Origin: Adiantum capillus-veneris
Lineage: Eukaryota; Streptophyta; Polypodiopsida; Polypodiales; Pteridaceae
Reading direction: 5' to 3'
Length of the DNA stretch: 64,000 bases
Assembly (NCBI GenBank): GCA_014529385.2
Contig: CM043958.1
Location: 75,527,169-75,591,168 of the forward strand
The first letter of the stretch is position 1. Each line of letters opens with the position of its first letter. This document shows, piece by piece, positions 43,398-54,094 of this stretch. A program made the translations under genes and the position numbers. Below the pieces are notes generated by a model. The model was not told where the DNA came from. It made no database searches and saw only the letters and a list, made by a program, of their open reading frames with translations.

Positions 43398-45353
43398 TGT
43401 AAGGTTTCTACTTTCAAATTTCACACAAGTTCTATTATGCAGTTGAATTTTTTTTAACCACCACTTATTATTTAAGATATTCGAGTTCAAATTATGAATC
43501 GTAGGCTGAGAAAACCTAGAATTTAAAATTTACGCTACAAAATTCTGACATGATTAGCTATATGAATCACTAATTAACTTATTGCAAGACTTATTTACTG
43601 ATTGTAGAATTTTCTTTTACTACTGTAAAGTTAATATAAGACTGTAAAGTTTAACTTAAAAATGTAAAGTAAATTATCATTAAGGAAATAAGTAAAATAA
43701 TTATAAAGACAAAAGAATACACAAGGATGACAAATGAAGGCACATGGACTCACCTGGACTCACATAGGAGGGGACAAAGTGGGACACACTGTCACATGAA
43801 AAGGAGAGGCTAGTCGTGACCAATCTTAATGAGGGGGGCCTGTGTGGCCTTATCTTTTGATGATAATGACAAAGTGGTCAAGTTGATGGGTACCACAAGG
43901 ATACCAAAAACGCGGGTATGATTTTTGGGGGAAAAAAAAAATTTAAAAAAATTATTTTTTTTTTGGAAAAAAAAAGTTAGACGTTTTCTTTCTGCTATAA
44001 ATAGATCATCCATGCTCACAATTTAGACATAAAGATTGCCTCTATAGTGCTCATGAAGTGCCGCCACTTCTCTTAGAGAGAAGGCATCCACAAACCACTA
44101 AGAGAGCAAAAACTCTAGTGGACTAATAAGTACAAAAAAATGGCTCCAAAGCGTGCTCGAACCCAAGGCGCTAATGATCATAAAGCTGGTACAAGTAACG
44201 GTGGAACCCCTGTGGAACATGCTATGTCTCCACCAATCGGACCAATCGGAGCTATGGTACATGTTAGTATTGCAGTTTCAAGTTATGCATCATTGCATAT
44301 GCGAGACCATAGGAATATATTATTTACCTTATGAAAAGAAAACACGGACCGAAACCACAGGGCTTAACCCCAAGAAACTCGTCATATGTTTGACAAGTAG
44401 GAAAGATTGTCTAGTTAAACTGGTTGCTATAGGAAAGAATGTTTGTCCAAAACCTTCGGTATGGTTTCTCTCAAGTCTCTCTACTTATTAGCGTTGGTAT
44501 TATGTGGCAGTTGCCGAGGCGTGAGATGACACCTAGGATGGCACCGCTGATGTTGTGGTGGGAGTACACCCAAATTAGCCCAGCTGGATACTGCAGTTTT
44601 GTTTTGCCGTGGCGTGAGGATGACGCCCAGATTGGCACCGTTGTTGCTGTGGAGGGAGTACGTTTAGATTAGCACAACGAGTACTTGTCGAGCGGTATGG
44701 GACGCTCATGAGGACAAGGGTTTTTATAAATAATTTCTATACCGATCGGACATAATAGCGCTAGTAGAGATTCTTGAGTGAACCTAATCCAATGGTTGTT
44801 GGTTTAAAATTGGACGACTTCTTGTTTGACTATTGTTTGTAATACTGTTTGAAGGGCTGTTTTAACGAACCAGTATCATAAATAAAGTAAAGGAACATGT
44901 ATGTTTAAACAGTGCGGTAGTAATTAGATAACAAAAGAAGGGTGAGTGCGGGGTGGAAAGTGGGAGAATGATACCCGACGGTATCATTCTATGGACGGGT
45001 GGACCCGATGAGTCAGGTAACTTTCCAACGCTAGAATGTTAAAAAAAAAAAAAAAAGTCATAAATCTTAAAAGAGACAAACCTTGGCGGCTGTGCTTCTG
45101 AAACATGGGGAAAAAAGCGCACAGGTTGGTCATTCTAAGATTTATACTTTTAGGTATAATTGATTATAGATAGTTTTTAGATAGGGTTATGGTGGTCACG
45201 CTCCGCCATAGCGAGATAGGACCAATCCTTCACTAACGGTTCATGCCCGTGGCTACGTAGTAGCTAAGGCAATGTCCGTTGGTTTTTCTTTTTCAGGATT
45301 GGAGACCTATCAAAGGTACTCTGCTTCTCTCAAAAAGGGGCAGGTACCTCGCA
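43398..45353 (+). repeat. Probable 5' LTR of element D
   Basis: Bounded on the left by the end of Copia 1 and on the right by the primer site at 45355. A TATA box, CTATAAATAG, lies at about 43996. A diverged tandem duplication of about 93 bp starts at 44511 and 44604 (TTGCCG(A/T)GGCGTGAG). The inferred length of about 1.95 kb is long and unconfirmed, because the 3' LTR is outside the window. A short Gag-like frame at 44140 inside it is odd (next entry). Confidence 0.55.
44140..44334 (+). CDS. Short basic open frame in the D LTR, possible gag first exon
   Basis: ATG in a good context (AAAAAAATGGCT), 144 bp after the TATA box. The frame starts MAPKRARTQGANDHKAGTS and continues about 38 residues in the style of a plant Gag N-terminus before losing that character. 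The Gag core of D at 46152 has no methionine start of its own. A splice from after GCTATG (44254) to an AG just before 46152 would join the two in phase and remove the primer site. Alternatively, an unrelated element may be inserted between 44262 and about 46150. No transcript evidence is available. Confidence 0.35.
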   Translation: MAPKRARTQGANDHKAGTSNGGTPVEHAMSPPIGPIGAMVHVSIAVSSYASLHMRDHRNILFTL

Positions 45354-45354
45354 C

Positions 45355-45374
45355 TGGTATCAGAGCCTAGGTTA
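45355..45374 (+). promoter_or_regulatory. Primer-binding site (initiator Met-tRNA) in element D
   Basis: TGGTATCAGAGCCTAGGTTA is one base after the proposed LTR end. The first 13 bases match the complement of initiator Met-tRNA exactly. Confidence 0.85.
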
Positions 45375-45654
45375 AAGCTTGGGGAGATTTTTAGATATTG
45401 AAGGATGCGAATGTTTGAAATAATAGAAGAACCTAGAAAAATTGTTTTGAGTTTTTATATGGTATTGAAGACTGAACTTTCCTGGTACAGGAAAATGTTC
45501 ATTCAGCCTACCAGAAATTCCAGGTGTTCACCATATGTTTGAAAATGCATGCCAATCACCAAATTATCAGTTTCGAAAAAGGGTGATGATGATTTTGGAT
45601 AGGGTGTTTGCACCACCTATTCCAAGGATGCATAGAGGATGGGGTATCAACTAG

Positions 45655-45975
45655 AGTCCATCTGGAGGAATCTATACCATCGATGCTAACAAGATATGGT
45701 GCATGGATACCAATATCAAGAAACTTCGTTGGGCAGAGGAGTTAAAAGTCATCGAAGTTTATCTTTTCCTTGGTACTAAGAATCCGGATGCTACCATTAC
45801 CTTGGGAGGAGAAAAGATATCTCAGACTCAATGGGTCTATAACCAAGTTACAAAAGTTATCCATGGTGGTAGGATTCAACCCATATGTGTATCTCGTAGC
45901 TTTCAAGGGTCAAAGGAAACTTATTATTTTGATCCTTTAGCCTATCCTTTTGTAGTCACTAAACTCAAAATATAG
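45655..45975 (+). CDS. Unknown frame between primer site and gag of D
   Basis: Open from about 45655, with an ATG at 45703 and a stop at 45973. The 90-residue product (MDTNIKKLRWAEELKVIEVY...) has mixed hydrophobic and polar character, is not low-complexity, and ends in the segment YYFDPLAYPFVVTKL. It does not resemble Gag, PR, RT, RNase H, IN or any domain I can name. A TGTATAAATAAAG signal follows near 46052. It could be a pre-gag ORF, a captured gene fragment, or chance. Confidence 0.4.
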   Translation, partial: SPSGGIYTIDANKIWCMDTNIKKLRWAEELKVIEVYLFLGTKNPDATITLGGEKISQTQWVYNQVTKVIHGGRIQPICVSRSFQGSKETYYFDPLAYPFVVTKLKI

Positions 45976-46151
45976 AGACATTACAATCCTTGTACCTAAA
46001 GACTACCAACATTGGTAGCAAATAATATGTGTATAAATAAAGTTTGGATTAATATTATCTTTTGTTTGTATTATTGTCTGATCAAGTCTTGCCTTAAAGT
46101 GGATTAAAGTTAGAGTATCCAATAAAGTTTCACTTAATCTATATTACAAAG

Positions 46152-46988
46152 AGTGCGGTGTACACATCTCTTCAAGAGAAAAAGCTACTTCTCAAGCAAG
46201 CTAAACTTCCCTCTTTCAAAGGGGAAGGAGCCCTAGTTGAGCGCGATGCAGAAGTGTGGCTCGAAGAGATGGAAGATTATTTTGCTGTTGCTGGTACTAC
46301 TCCTGATAACCAAGCAATGTTGGCTATGTTTCGTCTCACGGGGGATGCCAAGCTTTGGTGGACACAACACTGCAAAGATAATCAAGTAGCTCAAAACACT
46401 CAAACTTGGGAAGACATTAAGTATGCTATCAAAGGACGTTATCTTCCACCTGCACACGAATCCCTTAAGATGAATGAATTCTTCAACTTACGTCAGTTTC
46501 ATCTTACAGTGGAAGAATACTACTCCAAATTTGTAACTCTTAGGCGCTATGCTCCGCCAATGACCGCAGATCAACAAGTAGCCCGTTTCTGCCAAGGGCC
46601 AAATGCTCCTTTAAATACTCGTCTAGAAGCCATGAGGCCTATAAATTTGCAAGATGCTCTTTTAAGAGCTAAACCCTTAGCTAAAGAGATGTCAAACTCT
46701 CAAAGGGTACAAAATGGAAATTTAAGGAATGCTGGAAGGAGAGGACGGCCTATGATGTGGAACCAAAGGCAAGTTTACCCAGTTCACAAAACTCATCCAA
46801 TAGTTGCAGCTTCAGCAAATGGAGCTCAAAATGCAGATCTTAGATGCTATGAATGCAACGAGCTAGGACATTTCAGGAATGTATGTCCTAGGCGAGTCTC
46901 CGCAACAAATACACCTAATTGAGCTAGAGGACGAGGCCAAATAATAAATCGTGGAGGAAGAAATGGAGGACGCGGTCGAGGGCGCGGA
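46152..46988 (+). pseudogene. gag: Element D gag
   Basis: The capsid-like core begins TSLQEKKLLLKQAKLPSFKGEG and includes WLEEMEDYF, LTGDAKLWW, GRYLPP and FFNLRQFHLTVEEYYSKF, typical of plant Ty3 Gag. The Cys-His box CYECNELGHFRNVCP (CX2CX4HX4C) is at about 46847-46890. No ATG precedes the core; the first in-frame codons are GTG TAC. A TGA at 46920 interrupts an RGGRNGGRGRGRG stretch that continues in the same frame to the protease. Gag would form the particle and bind RNA. Confidence 0.82.
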
Positions 46989-47640
46989 ATGGCTTCCAGA
47001 GTCAATGCTATCATAGGAGAACCAACATTGGGAGAAGAACAAGAGGAAAGAGCAACTCTACATGCTACAATTGATAACCCAAGAGCAAGACAACAATATG
47101 CTGTCATTCAAACACCTGCAAATCACCAAGGTGAAAAATTTGAGCTTCTTATTGATTGTGGTAGTACTCATTCTTTCTTGTCACCTAAATGTTTAAGGAG
47201 GTTAGGACTTAATCAACACCCTGCAAGAAAGATGAGAGTTGAATTAGCCAATGGAAAGGAGGTGTTATCTCAGTACACTGTGGGAAAATAGATTTCAAGT
47301 TGGGAGAATACTCTACTTCTGCTACTTTTCGAACCTTACCCATAGGAATCTATGACAGAATTCTTGGAATGGATTGGTTAGCCAGTCATAATGCCAATAT
47401 CCATTGTGCCCAAGGAAGTGTTACTTTTGTGGACAACCAAGGTCAAGAAGTCACTATTCAAGGCTAGAATGGACGACCAAAAGCTTACTTGGTCCATGCT
47501 AATCGTCTTTTGAAAGGGTTACGCAAGGGTCAACAAATTTTTGTAGTCAAGCTAAACAAAGTAGAAAAATCTTCTTCCAACCCTGAACCAATGTGGCTAG
47601 AAGAATTTTCGAATGTTTTCCCTGATGAACTTTCTGAACT
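46989..47640 (+). pseudogene. Element D protease
   Basis: The same frame as gag gives EKFELLIDCGSTHSFLSPKCLRRLGL, with active site D-C-G-S near 47152. A one-base deletion in a run of A (about 47289) shifts the rest of the domain, including RILGMDWLASHNANIHC (near 47370), into another frame that stops at 47466. The fold matches retropepsins of chromovirus-type Ty3 elements. Inactive because of the frameshift. Confidence 0.82.
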
Positions 47641-48073
47641 ACCACCACCTAGGGAGGTAGACCATGAAATCAAAATTTTTCCAGGTAGTGAACCAGTCTC
47701 AAGAGCGCCGTACAAGATGTCACTTCCAGAGGCTATAGAACTCAAGGAGCAGCTCAAGCAGTTGATTGAGCAAGGGTTTATCTGACCTAGTACATCTCCA
47801 TGGGGTGCACTTGTTCTCTTCCAAAAGAAAAAGGATGGCTCTCTTCGACTTTGCATAGATTATAGGGGCTTAAATCAGGTTACCATCAAGAATAAATATC
47901 CAATTCCTCGTATTGATGAGATGCTGGACAAATTACATGGAGCCAAAATATTCACGAAGATTGATCTTCGATCTCGCTATCATCAAATTCGAATCCAGGA
48001 GGCTGATATCTCCAAAACTGCTTTCAACACTTGTTATGGTCATTACGAATTTACAGTGATGGCTTTCGGACTT
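47641..48073 (+). pseudogene. Element D reverse transcriptase, N-terminal third
   Basis: VDHEIKIFPGSEPVSRAPYKM leads to LKEQLKQLIEQGFI, a TGA at 47783, then [70 protein letters not shown] and VMAFGL. The first catalytic Asp (KIDL) is kept. At FGL the sequence changes to Copia leader. The YxDD box and about 95 residues of RT are missing when D resumes at 62562. Confidence 0.87.
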
Positions 48074-48400
48074 AGTCGCCAGCTGCTCCAGCACACGCCT
48101 GCTCACTTTCTCCGATTTCAGTGAGCTTTGGTGAGCGTTCGCAGGTCGACAAATATTTTGGGAGCGGTCGAAGAGCTCAGTCTGCTCAGAATTTTGATTT
48201 GGGCTCATTTCGGCCTCTGTTTCCACTACAAGCAGTACTGCACAGGCTATTTCGTCATTTTGTGCAGAATTTCTGTCAGTGCCGTTTTTTGCATAACAGG
48301 TGCCTTATAGTCTTCTACGGTTTGTGCTATATAGCACAGGTTGTTCCCGCTCCGTTTCTCCTATTTTCGGGCAGTTTTCACATTAGGTGCAGCATTTACC

Positions 48401-50450
48401 ATGGCTGAAACCAACAACACAGATGTGTTCAAGATGTTTACTGCTGTGGACAGGTTGGATGGGGACAACTACCTATGTGGGCTTATATGATGCAACATGT
48501 ACTTGTGTCAAAGGGTGTCTTGAACATTGTGCAGGGCATTGATGTACGTCCTGGTTCTGAGGATGTAGGCGATGTTGAGGATGTTGCAGGTCTTGCTGCA
48601 AGGATTGCTGCTATTAGAGTTGTTTTGCCTACGAGGCAGAAAAATCTCGTTGGGATGTAAAGGATACGCAGGCCCATGCATTGATTGGCGTTATTTGTGA
48701 AGCGCACCATTGTTCCTCACATTCGTTCAGCAAAATCTGCAAAACAGGCTTGGGATATATTGGCTGGTCTTTATGCAAGTCGCAATGAGGCTAAAATTGC
48801 TTTGCTACGTAAAGAGCTGGAGTCGAAGATTATGCATGAGGAAGATGATATGGCCAATTTCCTTGCTAGTGTCAAGGATATCAATGAGCAGCTCATTTCT
48901 GCAGGTGAAGTCATTTGAGACAATTCCCTTGTGCAGAATGTTCTTGATGCCTTACCAGATTCTTACTAGACTTTTTCTAGTACTTGGAGACTTATGACCC
49001 AAGGAAATCCAGAAGTTTTCAAGTTTGATGCATTATGCACATTGCTATTGCAAGAGTCATTGTCCAGAAAAAACAGGACTAGACAACGTGCAGTTGAACA
49101 GGCTTTTATTGCTTCTCAAAGAAAGGGTGGTAACAGCAATGCAACCACTTCTTATGGCTCTGCTGCGAGTGACAAAAATTATGTTCCTAATGCTTCTGCT
49201 GGCAGCAATTCGTCTGGAAATTCTGGTGATAAGGGCAAAAAGAAGATGTGTTGCCATTATTGTAAAGCCAATGATCACTTGATCAAGTCGTGTCCTAAGT
49301 TGAAGGCCAAAGAGGCTAAGAAGAAAGAGGGTGGTTCCACTGCAAATGCTGGTTCCACTACAAATGCAGCCATTGTTGAGTCTTCTGTGAAAGGAGACTG
49401 TGTTGCTGATGCTGATGCAGAATGGGATTTTAGCGCAGAGTGCACTTACAATCCTGCTGTCCATGATGCATGCTTGTCAGTTGCTGCAGATTCACATGTG
49501 TGGTATTTTGACAGCGGTGCTACAAAGCACATTACCTCACATCGTGAATTGTTTACCTCTCTTGAGTCTCTCCCTCATGGGAATTCAGTCACTTGTGCAA
49601 CCAACGCCTCTTATCCAGTTCAGGGAGTTGGAAAGATTGTGCTCACTGCTGCTAATGGAAGTTCCTTTACACTTGTTGATGCACTTTATGTACCTGGGAT
49701 CAAGAAGAATCTCTTGTCTATATCTGCACTTGCTAGACTTGGACTTGTAGTCAAATTTGTGGATGACAGATGTATAGTTCATGATCTCAGTTTTGGTGAT
49801 GAAATTGTTGCATCTGGCCTTTTGTGCCGTGGGATGTATAAGCTCACTTTGTATGACAAGTGTGGATAAAATTTTGCAAATGCTGTTGCAGATTCAAGGG
49901 CTATTTCAGATGCAAAACTTTGGCATGCACGTTTTGGTCATCTGAATTTTGCCAGTTTGCTGCGTTTGCAGAAATCTGATATGGTTGCTTCTTTGCCACC
50001 TCTTGAAGAACCTGTGAAACATGTTTGTGAAGGCTGTATTTTGGGTAAGATGCAGCGTTCTAAATTTCCCAAGGATGGTTCAGTTCGGGCCACATGCAGG
50101 TTGCAGCTTGTGCATAGTGATGTTTGTGGGCCCATGCAAACTCCGTCCTTGGGCAATTACCTGTACTTCGTGACTTTGATTGATGATCACTCCAGGCATG
50201 CATGGGTATTTCCGCTTAAAGCGAAGTCCGAAGTCTTTATGTGCTTCGAACAATTTCTAGCTATGGCAGAAAATGTCTCGAAATGTACTATGGGCGCCCT
50301 CCGTTCAGATCGAGGGGGGGAGTATATGTCTCATGAATTTAATGCATTTCTGGCTAGTCGTGGGATAAAACACCAATGTACAGTGCCTTATACGCCTCAG
50401 CAAAATGGTGTTGCTGAGAGGAAAAACAGGTCACTGACAGAAATGGCACG
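48401..50450 (+). pseudogene. Copia 2 gag, protease and integrase
   Basis: ATG at 48401. Gag carries the same two frameshifts as Copia 1, plus a private one-base loss near 48470 and a private stop near 48917. From 48994 the frame has an intact zinc knuckle, CCHYCKANDHLIKSCP (near 49250), and a protease with WYFDSGATKHITSHRELF (near 49500). A TAA at 49867 is shared with Copia 1. Integrase follows: HARFGHLN...CEGC, VHSDVCGP, LRSDRGGEY and NGVAERKNRS, with all catalytic acids present. A one-base loss near 50480 shifts the frame. Confidence 0.88.
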
Positions 50451-52082
50451 ATGTATGGTCAAAAGTCAAGCTTTGCCGCATTCTTTTGGCTTGAGGCCAT
50501 CATGTGTGCCACTTATGTACTAAACAGGTGTCCTACGAAAGCTTTGCAGTCTATTACTCCATATGAAGCATGGCATGATAGAAAGCCTTCTATTGAGCAC
50601 AAGCGTGTTTTTGGTTGTTTGGCATATGCTTTGGTACCACAAGTGCAGCACAGAAAATTGGATGATAAGGCTGTCAAATGTATTTTTGTTGGTTATAGTG
50701 CTGAAAGCAAAGGTTACAGGTTGTATCATCCGCAAACAAAACGTATTCTCGTTTCTTGGCATGTAGTGTTTGTGGAAGATTCTGTTCAGCCCTTGCTGTC
50801 ATGTACTAGAGGCAGTAATGTAAGCTCACAGGACATTTATGACACTTTGTTGCCTCTTTTCAGTGGTGGAAATACGAATGTAAGTTCCAATGAGGAAAAT
50901 GTACAGCCTATGGGGGTTTCTGAAAATGTTTTATATCAGCCTATTACTGATGCAGATGTACATGATGTACTTGATGAGGAAAGGGCTGAAAATGAGCAGG
51001 CTAGAGGTATGCCAAAATGGCTGGTGCACACTTTGCGTGACAGTAAATTGGATGCACCTTTGTCTAGTCGTACTCGTTCAGGCTCTCGCAATGCATCTTA
51101 CGCATCAGATTGTAATGCTTTGGCTGTGTCTAGTTTACATGATGTTGAGGAGCCTCTGTCTTTTGATGAAGCACAGAATTCAGAAAATTGGATGGCTGCC
51201 ATGCAATCAGAATATGATGCACTTATAGAGAATGACACATGGACTTTATGTGATTTGCCTCCTGGCAAAAAGGCCATTGGTACGAAGTGGGTTTACAAGT
51301 TGAAACGCAAGCCGGATGGTGAGATCGATTGCCATAAGGCTCGACTTGTTGCAAAGGGTTATGCACAACAAAAAGGCATAGATTATGAAGAGACTTTTGC
51401 TCCCACTTGTCGTATGACTACTGTGCGTTTTCTATGTGCATTGGCAGCTCATTTTGGTTGGGATGTATATCAATCAGACATTGTTACTGCTTTCTTGAAT
51501 GGTGACATATTTGAGGAAGTTTATGTAACGCAGCCTCACGGTTTTGTCATAAAAGGACAAGAGGACAAAGTGTGCAAATGTAACAAGGCTTTGTATGCGT
51601 TGAAGCAATCTCCTCGTGCTTGGTATGAGAAAGCTGACACTCATTTGGTCAAACAAGGCTTTCGTAACAGTCCAATAAAAAGCACATTGTATGTAAAGCG
51701 TGAGGGTGATGTATTTCTCATCGTGGTTCTTTATGTTGATGATTTGCTGATCACTGGACCAAATGAGAGACATATTGCTGAATTTAAGGCTGATTTCAAT
51801 GCTACTTTCAAGATGAAAGATTTGGGGCTGTTGCATCATTATTTGGGTATACAGTTTAAGCAATGTGATGGTGGTATTGCCTTGTGTCAGAAAAGTTACA
51901 TAGAGACATTGCTATGTAAGTTTGGACTTGAGGATTGCAAACCTATTGCCACTCCCATGGAAACAGGTTTGAAGTTGAGTCTACATGATGCTGGTGATCT
52001 TGCTGATGTCACTCTTTACCAAATTGCTGTTGGCTGCCTCATTTATGTATGCAACACGAGGCCAGATATTCAGTTTGCAGTC
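50451..52082 (+). pseudogene. Copia 2 integrase C-terminus and reverse transcriptase
   Basis: One long open frame. The end of integrase (FFWLEAIMCATYVLNRCPTKAL, FGCLAYALVPQ, KCIFVGYS) leads to reverse transcriptase: NDTWTLCDLPPGKKAIGTKWVYK, ARLVAKGYAQQKGIDYEETFAP, YQSDIVTAFLNGD, LYALKQSPRAWYEK and the catalytic box LYVDDLLITG (near 51730). Both Asp residues of YVDD and the first Asp (SDI) are present. The frame runs past 52082 into E by chance. Translation beyond RT is lost to the insertion. Confidence 0.92.
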
Positions 52083-53677
52083 TATCATAATAATCAATAT
52101 CTAATTCTCCTAAATGATTTTCTCATATTAAACTGATCATTTAATGTGGGGAAGTGCCAGGGGAGAAAAAGCTAGAATATTGGTTAAGCTAGTAGACCAG
52201 CCACAGTAGGGACCCAAAGGAGGGAAAATAGGGATCCAAAGGGGGGGCCATCTGCAAAAGAGCCATGTGCAACAGTGGGCTAAAAAGACCCTAAGGTTCA
52301 GCCCATTAAGGCTTCCAAAATGCTAAGGTTCCAAAATTCAAAGGTTGTGTCCAAAGGTCAACCCTAGGGAAAATTGGATGCTTTGTGTGTGCCCTAAAAG
52401 TCTTTGCACATCCCTACATGGGAGGGGGCGAGCCCTAAAGGTAGGGGATGAGAGAGAAAGCCACACACACACACACAGGCTCCCTTTACACAAAGGGAAT
52501 GAGGGACACATGTCAGCTCCCTACGCCAGATGCCCACAAGGTGTGCCCAATTTCTATTGGATGACCCTTGAAGTGGACCAATGAGAATTAAGCTAGAGTA
52601 AATCTAGTTTAATTAATTTAAAAACATTTAATAAAAGAAACCAATGAGAATTAAGTCTCCTAGAAGACTATTGGGCAGTCTCCCAAGGGGTCCAATGAGC
52701 ATTCAGGAGCCCCATGGCTTGCCTGATTCCTATTGGCCAGGAGGCAAAGGGGTCCAATGAGAGTTTAGTTTAATTATTTAATTACCTAAAGCTCTCACAA
52801 AACGGGAAAGGGGGACACATGTCAGAAGGCTATCACTTATGCTGCTTAATTGTAATTGGCTTGACTTGGGGAGGGCCAATGAGGCTTCAACAAGAGCAAT
52901 TAGTAAGAGGGCTCGCCCAAGAGAGAGAGGGGGCTGATTTTTGCAGGCATTATCACACACACACACTCACACAAGCTCATGTGTGAAGAAAGAGAAGACT
53001 ATCTCTTCCCAAGCTTTAATGGAGAACTCATCACCTACTCCAAGCTTGTGAGATGGAAGCCTACATCAACACTCTCTTGGCATGTGGATGCAAATCCAAC
53101 CAAGAGCCAAGATTCAATGCATGCTCATCTCCTCTACCAAGCTAATTACTAAGCTAAGCTATGCTACATATGAGTGATTATGTGAGGAGATGTACATCTT
53201 TCTCGTAAGATACTCCTTCTTCCTCTCAGTCTACTCTCATACCCTGCTAGCTCTCACCATCTTCGAAGGTGTGTGAGGTCTTGGGTCTGAGAACGGGGAT
53301 AATTCAAGTTGTGTTTGTTAAAGTGTTTTGCTTAGTGCATGAAGTTTGCATCTTCATTGCACTAGCTAGTCTTGAAGAAACACAAAGAATTGTATTGTAC
53401 AATGTCTCTCTTGATGGGAGAAACCATAATACAAAGCCTTTAATTTTGGAGGGGGGACTGGCTCCATGAAAATCTGGTCCTCAACTGTTGTCAATAGCTT
53501 AATTGCTCTCTCTTTTGAAAGTATTGTCGATGCTATCTAACTAGGTGTTATGCTTTTTGTTGCTCTCTCCACCCAAGCACTCTTGTAATTCTCATTAGGA
53601 ATCTATTCTAATGAAATGCCCACTATGTTCATGCTAATTTTCGCTACACATAAGTTATTAGGCCATTAAATGTTACA
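52083..53677 (+). repeat. 5' LTR of element E
   Basis: About 1.6 kb, ending ATGTTACA. It matches the 3' LTR from 52099 onward. The first 16 bases differ from the sequence before the 3' copy and lack the expected TG. Contains a CACACA run near 52462 and no supported gene. The 66-codon frame at 53269 is repeated in the other LTR and is probably not coding. Confidence 0.88.
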
Positions 53678-53678
53678 T

Positions 53679-54094
53679 TGGTATCAGAGCACAAGGTTTC
53701 TCTTTTCTTGCTCAAGAAGGGAGGTCCTCAAGCTAGCTACAAATGGTTGGTATTATTAATTGCCTGTGAGTAAGTAGAATAGGGATTTTTCAGCCTTGCA
53801 GTGCGCCTGCCTTTGTGCAGTTAACGGGGCATCACCGTCGAGAGCTATGGTCTTAATAGTGGAGTCCTACGGGGCTTGCCTACGGCTTAACCATTATTGA
53901 GCTATTAGAAGCTTGATAGGAGCCGGTGCTGTTTTGGTGTCGAAAGACCCTCTCTTCTATTCCTTGCACTTAATGGTATTCGAGCCGCGGGTACAGTAGC
54001 TTGAGTGCTTTTTCTAAAGGGGTACAGAGGAGTAGCAACTAGGGCTTGAAGTGCCAAAGTACACCTAAAATGTTTACACCTAAAAGTTGTTAGA
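53679..54094 (+). promoter_or_regulatory. Primer-binding site and leader of element E
   Basis: TGGTATCAGAGCACAAGG (53679-53696) begins one base after the LTR and matches the complement of initiator Met-tRNA over its first 12 bases. The remaining leader, to the ATG at 54095, is non-coding. Confidence 0.9.

Larger units (their letters stand above)
43398..48073 (+). mobile_element. Element D: Ty3 element, left part
   Basis: D starts TGTAAGG in Copia 1 (possible target duplication CTACA, 43393-43397). A long LTR, a Met-tRNA primer site, gag, PR and the first third of RT follow. At 48073, inside RT, the sequence switches to Copia 2. D resumes at 62562 with about 290 bp of RT missing. The RT type ([19 protein letters not shown]) and the zinc-knuckle Gag fit the chromovirus side of Ty3. 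The chromodomain region, if present, would lie beyond the window. Confidence 0.85.
48074..52082 (+). mobile_element. Copia 2: left part, 5' LTR deleted
   Basis: It begins within the leader (equivalent to Copia 1 position 40514), directly joined to D reverse transcriptase, so its 5' LTR and primer site are gone. The body continues through gag, PR, IN and RT to 52082. There chromovirus E interrupts it with the 5-bp duplication CAGTC (52078-52082 and 61648-61652). It resumes at 61648. Confidence 0.9.

Noticed and set aside
44262-46157. A separate LTR element inserted in D (TGTTAG start, GTACA duplication)
   Set aside because: Not adopted as a feature: no second LTR is present, the supposed right end is not CA, and removing it does not restore the gag frame. 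Kept as an alternative in the findings.
53269-53469. 66-codon frame repeated at 61239-61439
   Set aside because: It lies in the LTR of E, so the repeat is explained by the LTR pair. No motif, and no reason to think it is translated.
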